A stretch of DNA of 42,473 bases from an uncultured Spirochaetales bacterium (GTDB lineage: Bacteria > Spirochaetota > Spirochaetia > Sphaerochaetales > Sphaerochaetaceae): the NCBI GenBank assembly GCA_934271365.1, contig CAKQRI010000012.1:1-42473 (forward strand), in the 5' to 3' direction. Both the position numbers and the translations under genes were made by a program. This document shows, one piece after another, positions 25,528 to 34,640 of this stretch. The notes below the pieces were generated by a model. That model saw nothing but the letters and a program-made list of their open reading frames with translations, was not told the origin of the DNA and searched no databases. Numbering within the stretch: the first letter of the stretch is position 1; the number at the start of each line of letters is the position of its first letter.

Positions 25528-26940
25528 CTACTCTAATATTCCTGTAAGATAAGCCAGAGTATATATGCTCTGAGATCTGGTTATCTTCTCCTGAAGTATT
25601 GAAAGCTCTTCAGTATTTACTTCTATTCTCTGCGAAAGAACATCCGTCTTAGATACAGAGCCCTGAGCTTTCTGTGTTTCCAATAAAGATAGCCTGTCCT
25701 GAGCTTCTTCAAGCTTCAGCTGATAATACTCAATCTTAGCTTCAGACAGCTCAAGCTGGGAGATGTTCTCTTCTGCTGCAGACGAAAGCTGAAGAAGAGC
25801 AGAATCATAATCAGCCTCAGCAGCCTTGATCTCGCTATCTGCATACTTCACATCATTAAGCTTCTTACCGCCATCCCAGAGTGTAGCCTTGATTGCAAAT
25901 GTAAGGTAGATCCCATAGTCATTCTTTCTATACCAGTTGGTCTCAACGAGAGGAAATGCAGATCCACCGTAGCTGAGTGATACATTGATACCGAAATCCG
26001 GCTTCCAGTAAAGGCTGTTCTTTGCAATCTTCTCTTTAAGCCTAAGTGCTTCCTTCTGATTTGAAAGCATTGTAAGAGGTGCTGAATTCTCTCTTGTGGC
26101 AAGATTATAGAGCTCATCATGATCAATTGAAGCAATAGCATCCATCTCTGCATCATTGATCTCATATGAAATCATATCTGATGTAAGGCTATCATCTCCG
26201 ATGAGGCTCCTGATTGCCTGGAGATTATTCTTATACTCCTTCATGACCTCCTGCTCTTTTACATCTAGCTCCATTGCTGTGATCTTTGCTTTTGTTACAT
26301 CCTGCTTCAACAGCATTCCATTCTTATAAGCATCACTGCTTGCTTCAACAAGCTCATCTGCAAGTGCCTTTGTATCATTGAGCTTAGAAATGACCTCTTC
26401 CATATATTTCATGGCAGTAAGTCTTGTCTTAAGCTCTGCAGAAAGCTTGTTCTCCTTATCTGTCACATCAAGAGCTCTGATATCAGCAATTCTCTGATAA
26501 AGCTTTACTGATTCAGGAATCTTTCCCCATGTGAATACAGGCTGTGTGATTGAGATTCCTGCATTGTAATAGGTTGAATCCATTCCCTTATATAGAGTTA
26601 CATATTCACCTGAAGCAGAGCCTGGAATAGTAACTCCAAGCTGAGAAGATAGCTCATCCACACTGTAAGAGATCTTTCCAATAGGAGGATTAGGCATATA
26701 TGTAGCTGTAAGCGTAGAGGAAATCTGAGGCTGGTAAGCAGCTTTAGCATTCTTGACATCAAGAGTGCTCTGGACATACACCTGCTCTGCTTTCCTGATC
26801 TCAGGATTATTTCCTGACATTGTACTCTTAAGTCTCTCATATGTGTAATCAGGATTGATCACATCAGATTTAGCCTCTGATGCAGCAAGGCCAGTCACAC
26901 ATATAAGCATAACCAGGAGTATAGTACTTAACTTCTTCAT
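25528..26940 (-). CDS. TolC-family outer-membrane efflux protein
   Basis: The 470-residue protein has a signal peptide (MKKLSTILLVMLICVTGLAAS) and two repeats of the OEP type, rich in long helices with heptad-like Leu/Ala (for example residues about 165-225 and 375-460). TolC-like proteins form the outer-membrane duct for RND pumps. It is the last gene of the four-gene efflux operon, 10 bases after the lipoprotein gene, and ends just before a strong terminator. Length is typical. Confidence 0.88.
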   Translation of the reverse strand: MKKLSTILLVMLICVTGLAASEAKSDVINPDYTYERLKSTMSGNNPEIRKAEQVYVQSTLDVKNAKAAYQPQISSTLTATYMPNPPIGKISYSVDELSSQLGVTIPGSASGEYVTLYKGMDSTYYNAGISITQPVFTWGKIPESVKLYQRIADIRALDVTDKENKLSAELKTRLTAMKYMEEVISKLNDTKALADELVEASSDAYKNGMLLKQDVTKAKITAMELDVKEQEVMKEYKNNLQAIRSLIGDDSLTSDMISYEINDAEMDAIASIDHDELYNLATRENSAPLTMLSNQKEALRLKEKIAKNSLYWKPDFGINVSLSYGGSAFPLVETNWYRKNDYGIYLTFAIKATLWDGGKKLNDVKYADSEIKAAEADYDSALLQLSSAAEENISQLELSEAKIEYYQLKLEEAQDRLSLLETQKAQGSVSKTDVLSQRIEVNTEELSILQEKITRSQSIYTLAYLTGILE

Positions 26941-26950
26941 CTGTATCCTC

Positions 26951-28474
26951 TTACTTTACAAAGATAATATCAGAGAATGATGTTGTCATGCTGTTCACCA
27001 CATAACTCTTGCTATTGGTTTCATCAGTTACAGTAAGGGTAACATCCTTTGATTTATAGCTAATCTCATACATAGACTCATCTGATTCATAAGTAAGAGG
27101 AATTCTTGAACCTTTACCTAAACCAGAAAAATAACCATGGTTCATTATTCTATCTGTTGAACCTGCAGTACCAACAAATTGATAACTTGTTCGAGCACTA
27201 GGATAGTAGACTTTCATCTCCCCATTCTCATCCTCATACTTCAGATAAATATCCACACCATCATCAGTAGCATTACCATATCCGCCATCTGTTCCAGTTT
27301 TTGTAGAAACAAAGTATCCACTTATTCCACTATCAAGCTTAAGTACATTCTTTCTAAAATATACGCTTTTAGAAACAGTATCCTTATCGCCATTAACAGA
27401 TACAACAATCGACTCTACATCAGATTTTCTTGCATCATCAGAAGCCCTTGTCCAAGTCCAATCATTATCACAGCCTTCTGCATTCGAGAATGACTTCAAT
27501 GTTACATCGCATGTATTATTGGTATTCTTCTTAAATTTAATTCCAATAGTTACATTTCCTGTAGAAGTAGTAACTGAATCTGATTTTACTGTATCTCCAT
27601 CACCATTAGGATAGGACCATTCAAAGTATATAGGATCTGTTATAGTTGATTGCCCAGATGCACTTCCATCCTTAAGGTTGATGGTTAGATTTACTGTCTT
27701 CCAGTCATTAGTGAAATAAAGGCTATTGTTCTTAAAGGACTTAGATGACTCATCATATTCCATCTTAACTTCGTCTTTACCTTTATATGTCCAGTCAGAG
27801 CCACTCTGGATGCCAGAGATTGTAACAACAGGGACTGCCGAATCTTCTTTGTACTTCACAACAAGCGTGCTTGTACCATTTGTAACACTGCTTATTGTAT
27901 CTGTAACTATGCCATAACCATCATTATAGCTATAGCGATAAGAGAAATCAGATGTATTCGAGATGTTATCTGAGCCATTCCCTGTATGATCAAGATCCTT
28001 GAAGTTGATCACAAGATTCTTGCTTGTTCTTACTTTATCAAGATAGACAACTCCGAAGTTGTTTGACTTATCAGACTGAACAAGCCTTCCAGCAACCTTA
28101 TTCAGGCCATAATCCTTATGGAATACAAGAAGATAAACCCTCTTTGAATCTGCATCCTTACCATATGATGGGCTATTTGTCTTCCATCTCAGAGTAGCGA
28201 TAGAGAATGAGCCATCTGCAGTTGTCTTAGCTGAAGGAACTGAATTATCTGAGAATACAGTAGTATCATCATAGCTTTCAAATGCACTATTCATTGCACT
28301 TTCACTGTCATATGCATAAACCATTGCATCAGCGATGGCTCCGGAAGATGATGAACTGTTCTCTGCGCTAGAATCCTTAACAGAGCCGCTGATTGCAGCA
28401 TCAAATACTGATGAGCAGCCTGTGAGACACAGAACCAATAAAATCAAAGCTGTTATAACAAGGTTCCTTTTCAT
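26951..28474 (-). CDS. Large lipoprotein of unknown function in an efflux operon
   Basis: The 507-residue protein has a clear lipobox: a hydrophobic signal ending LTGC (Cys20), so it should be lipid-anchored. A Ser-rich stretch follows, then a region (about residues 30-150) resembling a carboxypeptidase-regulatory or transthyretin-like beta domain (GSVKDSS, AMVYAYD, TTADGSFSIATLRW, VYLLVFHKDYG). The rest is Thr/Ser/Asp-rich and beta-like, with repeated YKxxxx-type strands; I do not recognise it. Its ATG overlaps the stop of the RND gene (ATGA), so it is translated with the pump and may be an outer-membrane or surface accessory part. Confidence 0.75.
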   Translation of the reverse strand: MKRNLVITALILLVLCLTGCSSVFDAAISGSVKDSSAENSSSSSGAIADAMVYAYDSESAMNSAFESYDDTTVFSDNSVPSAKTTADGSFSIATLRWKTNSPSYGKDADSKRVYLLVFHKDYGLNKVAGRLVQSDKSNNFGVVYLDKVRTSKNLVINFKDLDHTGNGSDNISNTSDFSYRYSYNDGYGIVTDTISSVTNGTSTLVVKYKEDSAVPVVTISGIQSGSDWTYKGKDEVKMEYDESSKSFKNNSLYFTNDWKTVNLTINLKDGSASGQSTITDPIYFEWSYPNGDGDTVKSDSVTTSTGNVTIGIKFKKNTNNTCDVTLKSFSNAEGCDNDWTWTRASDDARKSDVESIVVSVNGDKDTVSKSVYFRKNVLKLDSGISGYFVSTKTGTDGGYGNATDDGVDIYLKYEDENGEMKVYYPSARTSYQFVGTAGSTDRIMNHGYFSGLGKGSRIPLTYESDESMYEISYKSKDVTLTVTDETNSKSYVVNSMTTSFSDIIFVK

Positions 28475-31400
28475 TTCTCTATCTCCTTAACTTCTTTCGA
28501 ACTTTTATTTCCTTTATAGACTCTTCTGAGCTTAATGCGCTCAAGAATGTAGTAGTAAACAGGCATAACGTAGAGCGTTATTATCATGGAAGTCGCAAGA
28601 CCTCCCATGATTACCTGGCCAAGAGGTGCATAAATCTCAGCACCCTCACCTTTTGCAACTGCCATTGGGATTACACCAAGTACAGTTGTGAGAGTTGACA
28701 TCAGGATAGGCCTGAGTCTTGATGCAGAACCCTCTGCTGTCTCTTTATCAAGAATAGATCTTTCCTCTTCATATGAGAGCATTCCAAGAGTCTCTGTATA
28801 TTCATCAAACTCTACACCTCTCTCTCTGAGAGCATTCTCTCTGTCTCCCTTACGTGCCTGGTTAACATAATCGGCAATTACAATACCGTTATTTACAAGC
28901 ATTCCAACAAGAGACACAACACCGAGTATTGATACAATGCTCATGCTGCTTCCGAATGCAGAGAGAGCAAGCACTGCTCCGATAATACAGAACGGGAAAA
29001 GGAGCATGATCAGAAGCGGCTGATCAAAACGCTCAAACACAGCGACCATTACAAGATATACCAGGAACATTGCAATCAGCAGAGCCTGTACCAGAGGTCC
29101 CATTGAAGATGAAACAAGATCTCCAAGTCCGCTGGTCTTTGTCGTGATGCCGCTCTTCAGCGGATTCTCTTCAAGATACTTGTTTATCTTAGCCGTTACT
29201 CCATCCGTACTCTCTGTCGTCAGTGTTGCTGATACTGTGATTGATGTGGCTCTATCATCATGGTTGATCTGAGAGAGACCTTCATCAAGATTCAGTGTCG
29301 CAATATTGGAAAGAGGGATAGTCGCACCTGCAAGAGAGTGAACTTTGATATCGTTGAGGCGTTCTGCTGTAAGAGGCCTATCCTGTATATCTGATGATAG
29401 ATGGATATCATACCGATCATCAGTATCCTTATCCGTGAACTTTCCGATATCTGTACCATAGAACAGGATTGCACTTGTCAGGCCGGCTTCATATGAAGGA
29501 ACGCCTAGAGATGACATATAGTCATATGTGCCATTGATTACAGCTGTCTTTGCATCATTTGAAGCATTGATTGATGTAGTAATTACCTCTTTATATGTAA
29601 GCAGCTGCTGCTCAATCCTCTCTGCCTCTGCATAAAGCTCCTCTGCATCATTTCCGACAAGAGTGAGTCCATATCCACCACCATTTGATACAAGGCTGAT
29701 CAGACGGTCAAAACCTCCGTTCTCAACGCTTATTGTTGCATCTGGAACTGCAGCACTGACCATTGACTGCATCTCAAGCATGATATCATGTATGTCCCTA
29801 TCCCTATCCTTTACCGGAACGAGAACTGCATGAATTGCGCCTGTATTCTTTGATGCCTGGCTCATTGGCGACATATCCTTGCCTGAGAATACAACGTCTG
29901 TCTTAAGCTCTGGAACATTATCTATGACCATACGCTCAATCTTATTCATCACAGCCTCTGTATCATCAAGTGAATAGGTATCAGGCAATGATACATTGAT
30001 ATAGAAGTCACCATTATCCGTTGAAGGGATGAATGAGAACTGCATATTAGGAAGTACATAAAAAGACAGGAGAAGGATAAGGAATGCAGCAACAAGCATG
30101 AATGGAGTATGTGCTTCTGCAAAATACAGGCTCCTTGCATACTTCTTCTCAATCCTCTTAAGGCCCTTGACTACTATATTATCACGTGCAGGCTTTCTCT
30201 TATCATCATCTTCTCTCAGAAGCTTCTTCATCAGGAATGGAATATAGATGATAGCAACAAGGAGAGATGCGGAGAGAGACAGCATGAATGTAACTGATAC
30301 ATCCTTGAGAATCTGTCCAACAAGACCTGACATAGCAGCAATAGGAACAAATACAACAATAGTTGTGAGTCCTGATCCCATTACAGAGCCTATTACGCCA
30401 TCAGTTCCATTGAATATTGACTGATTAACGCTATAAAGAGCCTTTCCCTCACCATCCGTCGACTGATAGAATCTGTAAACCTGGTCAAGCACAAGAATTG
30501 CAGCACCGACTATGTTACCCAGAGCTACTACTATACCTGAAAGGGAGAGAAGGTTTACGGTTATTCCGCAGAGCTTCATTCCGATGAAGGTAAAGAAGAT
30601 TGACAGAGGAATAGAAAGACCGATGATGATTGTTGCCTTCCAGTCTGAAAGGAATATATAGATTACTAGGATAGCAATCAATACACCCATAGCACCAGAC
30701 TGGATTACAGTTGAAAGCGACGAATTTACAAGAGTTGAGTCATCACTGACCATAGAGATCTTAAGTGCTCCTCCACTCTTCTCCTCTTCGCTCTTTACAA
30801 TTTCCTTTACCTTATTTGTTATTGCGATTGTATTTCCATCACTTCTCTTGCAGATATCAACAGAGATGACAGCCTTTCCATCACGGCTTACTCTATAGTC
30901 ACCTTCCTGATAGTCGATGGATATATCAGCGACATCAGAGAGCTTTATGATTCCGCCATCCAATGAATAGCCTACTGGGAGTTCTCCGATTTCCTTTATA
31001 TCAGAAAAGTTTCCATCATATTTCGCATCAATGCTTGTTCCCTGGTATGATACAGAATCAAGAGGGATTGAGTAGTTGGATGCAGAAATCATCTGATAGA
31101 CAGACAGAGGAGAAATGCCTCTTGAGTCCATATCATCCATTCTCAGCTTAACATCGACTCTGGATTCCCTCAGACCATTTACAGTGATAGTTGATACTCC
31201 CTCAATCTGTGAAAGCTGAGGCTTGATTGTATTATCCACATAATCTGATATTGCGTTGATGTCTCCACCTTCAGACTCAACGACAAAGGAGGCAATAGGA
31301 AGCATGGATGTTCCGCCGACAAGAGCATAAGGGCGGCCCTGTATACCTGATGGAAGGTCATCTATAAGATCATCGATTCTGTTTCTTACTTCATCAATCT

Positions 31401-31710
31401 CATCATATGGATCAATTCCATCCTGATATGTGATTGAGACAATAGATGCACTGTTTATCGACTGAGATGACATGCTCTTGAAATTTGGAAGAGTAACAAA
31501 ATCCTCTTCAAGAATATCTGTTACACTGCTTTCGATATCTGAGGATGATGCACCAGGGTATATTGTTATTACATATACCATAGGATTTGAGATATCTGGC
31601 AGGAATTCTGTATTCGTGTCAGCGAGTGACATCAGGCCGAATACGCCTAATGCCAGAAGTGTCATTGCGATAATGACTGGATGGGCAACTGGATAACGTG
31701 TGATCTTCAT
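28471..31710 (-). CDS. RND-family efflux transporter permease
   Basis: The 1079-residue inner-membrane protein has the two-fold RND layout: TM1 at the N-terminus (PVIIAMTLLALGVFGL), a large periplasmic loop, TM2-6, a second loop and TM8-12 with GMLVNNGIVIADYV near residue 950. It should form a trimeric pump with the membrane fusion protein and TolC-like protein of the same operon. In TM4 the usual Asp-Asp or Asp-Asn of the proton relay is replaced by Gly402-Ala403 (GNIVGAAILVLD). The ATG at 31710 follows the membrane fusion stop by three bases. Substrate unknown. Confidence 0.93.
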   Translation of the reverse strand: MKITRYPVAHPVIIAMTLLALGVFGLMSLADTNTEFLPDISNPMVYVITIYPGASSSDIESSVTDILEEDFVTLPNFKSMSSQSINSASIVSITYQDGIDPYDEIDEVRNRIDDLIDDLPSGIQGRPYALVGGTSMLPIASFVVESEGGDINAISDYVDNTIKPQLSQIEGVSTITVNGLRESRVDVKLRMDDMDSRGISPLSVYQMISASNYSIPLDSVSYQGTSIDAKYDGNFSDIKEIGELPVGYSLDGGIIKLSDVADISIDYQEGDYRVSRDGKAVISVDICKRSDGNTIAITNKVKEIVKSEEEKSGGALKISMVSDDSTLVNSSLSTVIQSGAMGVLIAILVIYIFLSDWKATIIIGLSIPLSIFFTFIGMKLCGITVNLLSLSGIVVALGNIVGAAILVLDQVYRFYQSTDGEGKALYSVNQSIFNGTDGVIGSVMGSGLTTIVVFVPIAAMSGLVGQILKDVSVTFMLSLSASLLVAIIYIPFLMKKLLREDDDKRKPARDNIVVKGLKRIEKKYARSLYFAEAHTPFMLVAAFLILLLSFYVLPNMQFSFIPSTDNGDFYINVSLPDTYSLDDTEAVMNKIERMVIDNVPELKTDVVFSGKDMSPMSQASKNTGAIHAVLVPVKDRDRDIHDIMLEMQSMVSAAVPDATISVENGGFDRLISLVSNGGGYGLTLVGNDAEELYAEAERIEQQLLTYKEVITTSINASNDAKTAVINGTYDYMSSLGVPSYEAGLTSAILFYGTDIGKFTDKDTDDRYDIHLSSDIQDRPLTAERLNDIKVHSLAGATIPLSNIATLNLDEGLSQINHDDRATSITVSATLTTESTDGVTAKINKYLEENPLKSGITTKTSGLGDLVSSSMGPLVQALLIAMFLVYLVMVAVFERFDQPLLIMLLFPFCIIGAVLALSAFGSSMSIVSILGVVSLVGMLVNNGIVIADYVNQARKGDRENALRERGVEFDEYTETLGMLSYEEERSILDKETAEGSASRLRPILMSTLTTVLGVIPMAVAKGEGAEIYAPLGQVIMGGLATSMIITLYVMPVYYYILERIKLRRVYKGNKSSKEVKEIEK

Positions 31711-31713
31711 TTC

Positions 31714-32775
31714 CTACTCACCTTCAACAATATTTACCTGCTGACCAGCAAATATGCTGTTCTGTCCCTTGATTATGAATGCCTTATCTTCAAATCCTTC
31801 AGGAAGGATTACATAATCATCATTTGAATATGCTTCTGATAGGTCTATATATGCAGCAGTATCATCCTCTACATAATATGCAGAGCCATCAAGCTTAACA
31901 GCTTTCTTCTCTAAGCTGTAACCGGTCTTCTCAGATGTAACAACCTTGACCTTAACAAACATTCCAGGCTTGAAGGACTCTGAATCATCAAGAGTAAGAT
32001 AAAGCTTGAAGTTGCGGCTTGATGAATCAATGTACGGTGAGACAGCCTTTATATGAGCATTAGTTGAAATCTCTTCAGAGTAATCAGTAGCTGGACGTGT
32101 AACAGTAATCGAATAATCCTGTCCATCATGGAAAAGACTATAGTACTGCTCTCCCAGGTTGAGATTAACAACAAGATCATTGAGATCTGCAATCATTGCA
32201 ACAGGAGTGCCCTTCATCGCAGTACTGCCTTTTGAAGAAACAGTCTTAAGCACTGTGCCTTCAGTATGAGCAACAACATCTGTATATCCAAGCTGAAGCT
32301 CTGCAAGATCAAGCTGAGCTTTCATTGCATCGCGCTGGGCCTTCACGGTGTCATAATCCTGCTTTGATACAGAATCTGTCTTATATAGATTGGAAACACG
32401 CTCAAATGAGCTCTGATAGCCAAGATAGGCAGCCTCTGCCTGATCTCTCTGAAGCCTGTATGGCTCAGGATCGATCTTAGCAATCAGATCACCTTCTTTT
32501 ACGTAGTCACCTTCTGTAACATAGTAATCAATGATTGTCCCCTCAACATAAGGAGTGACAGGAATAATAGAATCTGCATCAATGAATGATGATAACGTTA
32601 CACTTGTTTCAACATCCCTTATCTCTGGATATACCACTTCAACAGGGGAAGTCGGTCTTTCATATTCTGTTTCTGTTCTTGTTGAATAGAACCAGCGCAG
32701 AGCATAATACAGTGCAAAAAAGACAGCGAAGAGAACGATGTACATTAAAATAGACTTTAGTTTCTTACCTTTCAT
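31714..32775 (-). CDS. RND efflux membrane fusion protein (HlyD/AcrA-like)
   Basis: The 353-residue protein has one N-terminal TM segment (about residues 8-24), a biotinyl-lipoyl-like half (GTIIDYYVTEGDYVKEGDLIAKIDP), a helical hairpin (about 105-145), a second lipoyl half and a beta-barrel domain. It links the RND pump to the outer-membrane duct. The ATG at 32775 has AGGA six bases upstream and is the likely start; an upstream ATG at 32859 would add a Cys-rich extension without support. It is the first gene of the operon. Confidence 0.9.
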   Translation of the reverse strand: MKGKKLKSILMYIVLFAVFFALYYALRWFYSTRTETEYERPTSPVEVVYPEIRDVETSVTLSSFIDADSIIPVTPYVEGTIIDYYVTEGDYVKEGDLIAKIDPEPYRLQRDQAEAAYLGYQSSFERVSNLYKTDSVSKQDYDTVKAQRDAMKAQLDLAELQLGYTDVVAHTEGTVLKTVSSKGSTAMKGTPVAMIADLNDLVVNLNLGEQYYSLFHDGQDYSITVTRPATDYSEEISTNAHIKAVSPYIDSSSRNFKLYLTLDDSESFKPGMFVKVKVVTSEKTGYSLEKKAVKLDGSAYYVEDDTAAYIDLSEAYSNDDYVILPEGFEDKAFIIKGQNSIFAGQQVNIVEGE

Positions 32776-33042
32776 ACCGAATCCTAATATAAAACACTGA
32801 AAAACATAATAAAAACAACATGTTTTTGACAATATTAGCCATACATATAAAATACACATTTAGCCTACAATGTATAATCTCAGACATTTTCATGTTTTTG
32901 TTCATTTTTGAATATATTTTATTTAGTATAAAGTAATTATTCATTATTAATATCAAAATTTTCAATAAAAAATAATTAAACTAACTGTTTTTAGTTATAC
33001 AGATGTTGGAATTTTTTTATTTTTCTGTTATTTTTCTCTGCC
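32776..33042. promoter_or_regulatory. Divergent control region between efflux operon and TetR gene
   Basis: This 267-base region is very AT-rich and has no gene. I see an 8-base palindrome AACATGTT around 32818-32825 and an imperfect inverted repeat TAACT/AGTTA near 32982-32998. A TTGGAA (33006-33011) and TATTTT (33029-33034), 17 bases apart, could be the TetR-gene promoter. Operators for the TetR protein are expected here, but I cannot assign them firmly. Confidence 0.4.
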
Positions 33043-33651
33043 ATGGAAGAAAAAAAGCTTAATAAAAATGCGCAGAGAAGCCGCAAGCTTATAAAACAGG
33101 GCTTTGTGAATCTGCTGAAGCAAAAGTCAGATACATCAAGCATAACAATAACAGATATAGTAAATGCTGTAGGTGTGAACAGAGCAACATTCTATGCCCA
33201 CTATTCATGCATAAAGGATCTAACAGATGAGATTGAACAAGAGGTCGTCGATAAGCTTATGGAATTACTTAAGCAGTTCCATTTCGATAATTTCTCTCAG
33301 CATCCAACACCGCTGCTTCTCCAGGTAAGCATTTTCCTATCAGAGAATGAAGATTATTATAGGACATTGATCAATGCACCTGAAGCGGGGAAATTCATTG
33401 ACCACCTAATGGATATATTCATACAGTATCTGAAAAATGATGAATCAATACCAAAGGAAGTCAGAGAGTCTAAGCCATTTCTATTGAGGGCATGCTATTT
33501 TGCTGGCGGACTATCAAGCATGTATGTGGAATGGTTTAAGGGAAAGCTTGACTGCACGCTTTATGATATTCCTGCAGAAATCGGATTATTATTCAAAGAT
33601 CTTAACATGAGCAATATAAAAGACAGAGCTATAATTGCAGGAAAATCATAA
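33043..33651 (+). CDS. TetR/AcrR-family transcriptional regulator
   Basis: The 202-residue protein begins with a TetR HTH (residues about 10-60: TITDIVNAVGVNRATFYAHYSC) followed by an all-helical ligand domain. TetR proteins commonly repress a divergent efflux operon, and here the RND operon lies divergent, 267 bases away. The ATG at 33043 has no ribosome binding site upstream (the preceding bases are T-rich), and a promoter-like -10 ends eight bases before it, so a leaderless or near-leaderless mRNA is possible. The next gene on this strand is tRNA-Gly. Confidence 0.9.
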   Translation: MEEKKLNKNAQRSRKLIKQGFVNLLKQKSDTSSITITDIVNAVGVNRATFYAHYSCIKDLTDEIEQEVVDKLMELLKQFHFDNFSQHPTPLLLQVSIFLSENEDYYRTLINAPEAGKFIDHLMDIFIQYLKNDESIPKEVRESKPFLLRACYFAGGLSSMYVEWFKGKLDCTLYDIPAEIGLLFKDLNMSNIKDRAIIAGKS

Positions 33652-33683
33652 CAGTTCAATTTCAGAAATATTTTCAAATAGTG

Positions 33684-33712
33684 TTGACACAAAAATGGAT
33701 TTGGTGTAAAAA
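33684..33712 (+). promoter_or_regulatory. Promoter of the tRNA-Gly/tRNA-Lys operon
   Basis: A perfect TTGACA at 33684-33689 is followed, 17 bases later, by TAAAAA at 33707-33712, twelve bases before tRNA-Gly. Confidence 0.7.
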
Positions 33713-33724
33713 CGTTAAAGTCAT

Positions 33725-33796
33725 GCGGGAATAGCTCAGTGGTAGAGCGCCACCTTGCCAAGGTGGATGTCGCGGGTTCAAGTCCCGTTTCCCGCT
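33725..33796 (+). tRNA. tRNA-Gly (GCC)
   Basis: A 72-base cloverleaf has acceptor GCGGGAA paired with TTCCCGC, D-arm AGCTCAGTGGTAGAGC and an anticodon stem CCACC/GGTGG with GCC in the loop. The T-arm has GGTTCAAGTCC and the discriminator is T. CCA is not encoded. Confidence 0.95.
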
Positions 33797-33804
33797 CTTT
33801 TAAT

Positions 33805-33877
33805 GGGCCGCTAGCTCAGCTGGTAGAGCAACAGACTCTTAATCTGTGGGTCAAAGGTTCGAAGCCTTTGCGGCTCA
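33805..33877 (+). tRNA. tRNA-Lys (CTT)
   Basis: A 73-base cloverleaf starts GGGCCGC, with AGCTCAGCTGGTAGAGC in the D-arm, an anticodon stem ACAGA/TCTGT whose loop contains CTT, and a T-arm with GGTTCGAAGCC. It is eight bases after tRNA-Gly and shares its transcript. CCA is not encoded. Confidence 0.95.
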
Positions 33878-33883
33878 ACAATA

Positions 33884-33907
33884 AACCGAGAGAAATCTCG
33901 GTTTTTT
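33884..33907 (+). terminator. Terminator of the tRNA operon
   Basis: An eight-base stem AACCGAGA/TCTCGGTT with a GAAA tetraloop is followed by six T, immediately after tRNA-Lys. Confidence 0.9.
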
Positions 33908-33970
33908 ATTTTCCATGCATATTGCATAAATCCATAAAAAGCCATAATACTTAGTTAGGAAATACTAACC

Positions 33971-34234
33971 ATGAAGAAGATAACACTTAATATTAACGGA
34001 ATGGCGTGCTCAATGTGTGAAAGCCATGTAAACGATGCTATAAGAAATGCTCTGAGCGTGAAGAAGGTCTCATCGTCTGCCAAGAAAGCAGAGACTGTGG
34101 TAATAGCAGAGGAAGCAATCCCTGAGAGTGAATTCAAAAAGATTCTCGATCCAACAGGCTATAGACTGGAAGGCTACAAATGTGAAGATTATGAAGAGAA
34201 GAAGGGATTCTTCGGAAAGCTCTTCTCAAAATAA
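33971..34234 (+). CDS. Small heavy-metal-associated (HMA) domain protein
   Basis: The 87-residue protein has an HMA/CopZ-type fold signature: a first strand ITLNINGM and the metal-binding GMACSMCESHV motif (Cys13 and Cys16 region), followed by alternating strands. The tail KKGFFGKLFSK is basic and amphipathic and may contact membrane. Such proteins carry Cu(I) or a similar ion to P-type ATPases; no ATPase gene is in the window. AGGA lies ten bases before the ATG. It stands alone after the tRNA operon. Confidence 0.82.
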   Translation: MKKITLNINGMACSMCESHVNDAIRNALSVKKVSSSAKKAETVVIAEEAIPESEFKKILDPTGYRLEGYKCEDYEEKKGFFGKLFSK

Positions 34235-34271
34235 ACAACCCGTACATATAATATTATCTAAAGACAATCAT

Positions 34272-34302
34272 AGAGGCAAAGCTGATAAAAGCAGAAGCCT
34301 CT
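34272..34302 (+). terminator. Possible terminator of the HMA gene
   Basis: AGAGGC (34272-34277) and GCCTCT (34297-34302) can pair, with a weak inner CTG/CAG pairing; the following bases are TATTG rather than a T-run, so it would be weak. In the rest of the gene-free stretch to 34582 I see nothing else. Confidence 0.3.
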
Positions 34303-34582
34303 TATTGAATCAATACCTAAAGCTATATATCAATTTCCTGAATCTGATGCATTACAAAAGTGCTTCTTGCTACTCACAGTTCATTTTATAAGTCCAGTAG
34401 CATTTTGGAATGTCTCTTGGAAGCAGATAGCACGAGAAGCTTTTATATTCCTCCTTTGCTAGCTATTAAAATCAACAGCATATTTATGTAATTATAACTC
34501 TTCTCCATTATAAGCTCTTATCAATTTATAAATGAAATGAATCAGTAGAAACACAACTAAAAAACATATCAAATGTGCTCTT

Positions 34583-34623
34583 GAAACTGACTTTTTCGAT
34601 AAAAATTGCAAAAAGTCCGTTTC
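34583..34623 (+). repeat. Left flanking repeat/hairpin of the ATPase pseudogene
   Basis: GAAACTGACTTTTTC (34583-34597) pairs with AAAAAGTCCGTTTC (34610-34623) apart from one mismatch, forming a long hairpin. The first arm matches a copy at the other side of the pseudogene in 14 of 15 bases, same orientation. A TTGCAA/TAGAAT promoter-like pair (34606-34611, 34628-34633; 16-base spacer) overlaps the second arm. Confidence 0.55.
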
Positions 34624-34640
34624 AGACTAGAATATTTAGT

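Noticed and set aside
33739..33954. A 71-codon open frame over the tRNA genes.
   Set aside because: It covers two clear tRNA genes and their terminator, so it is not coding.
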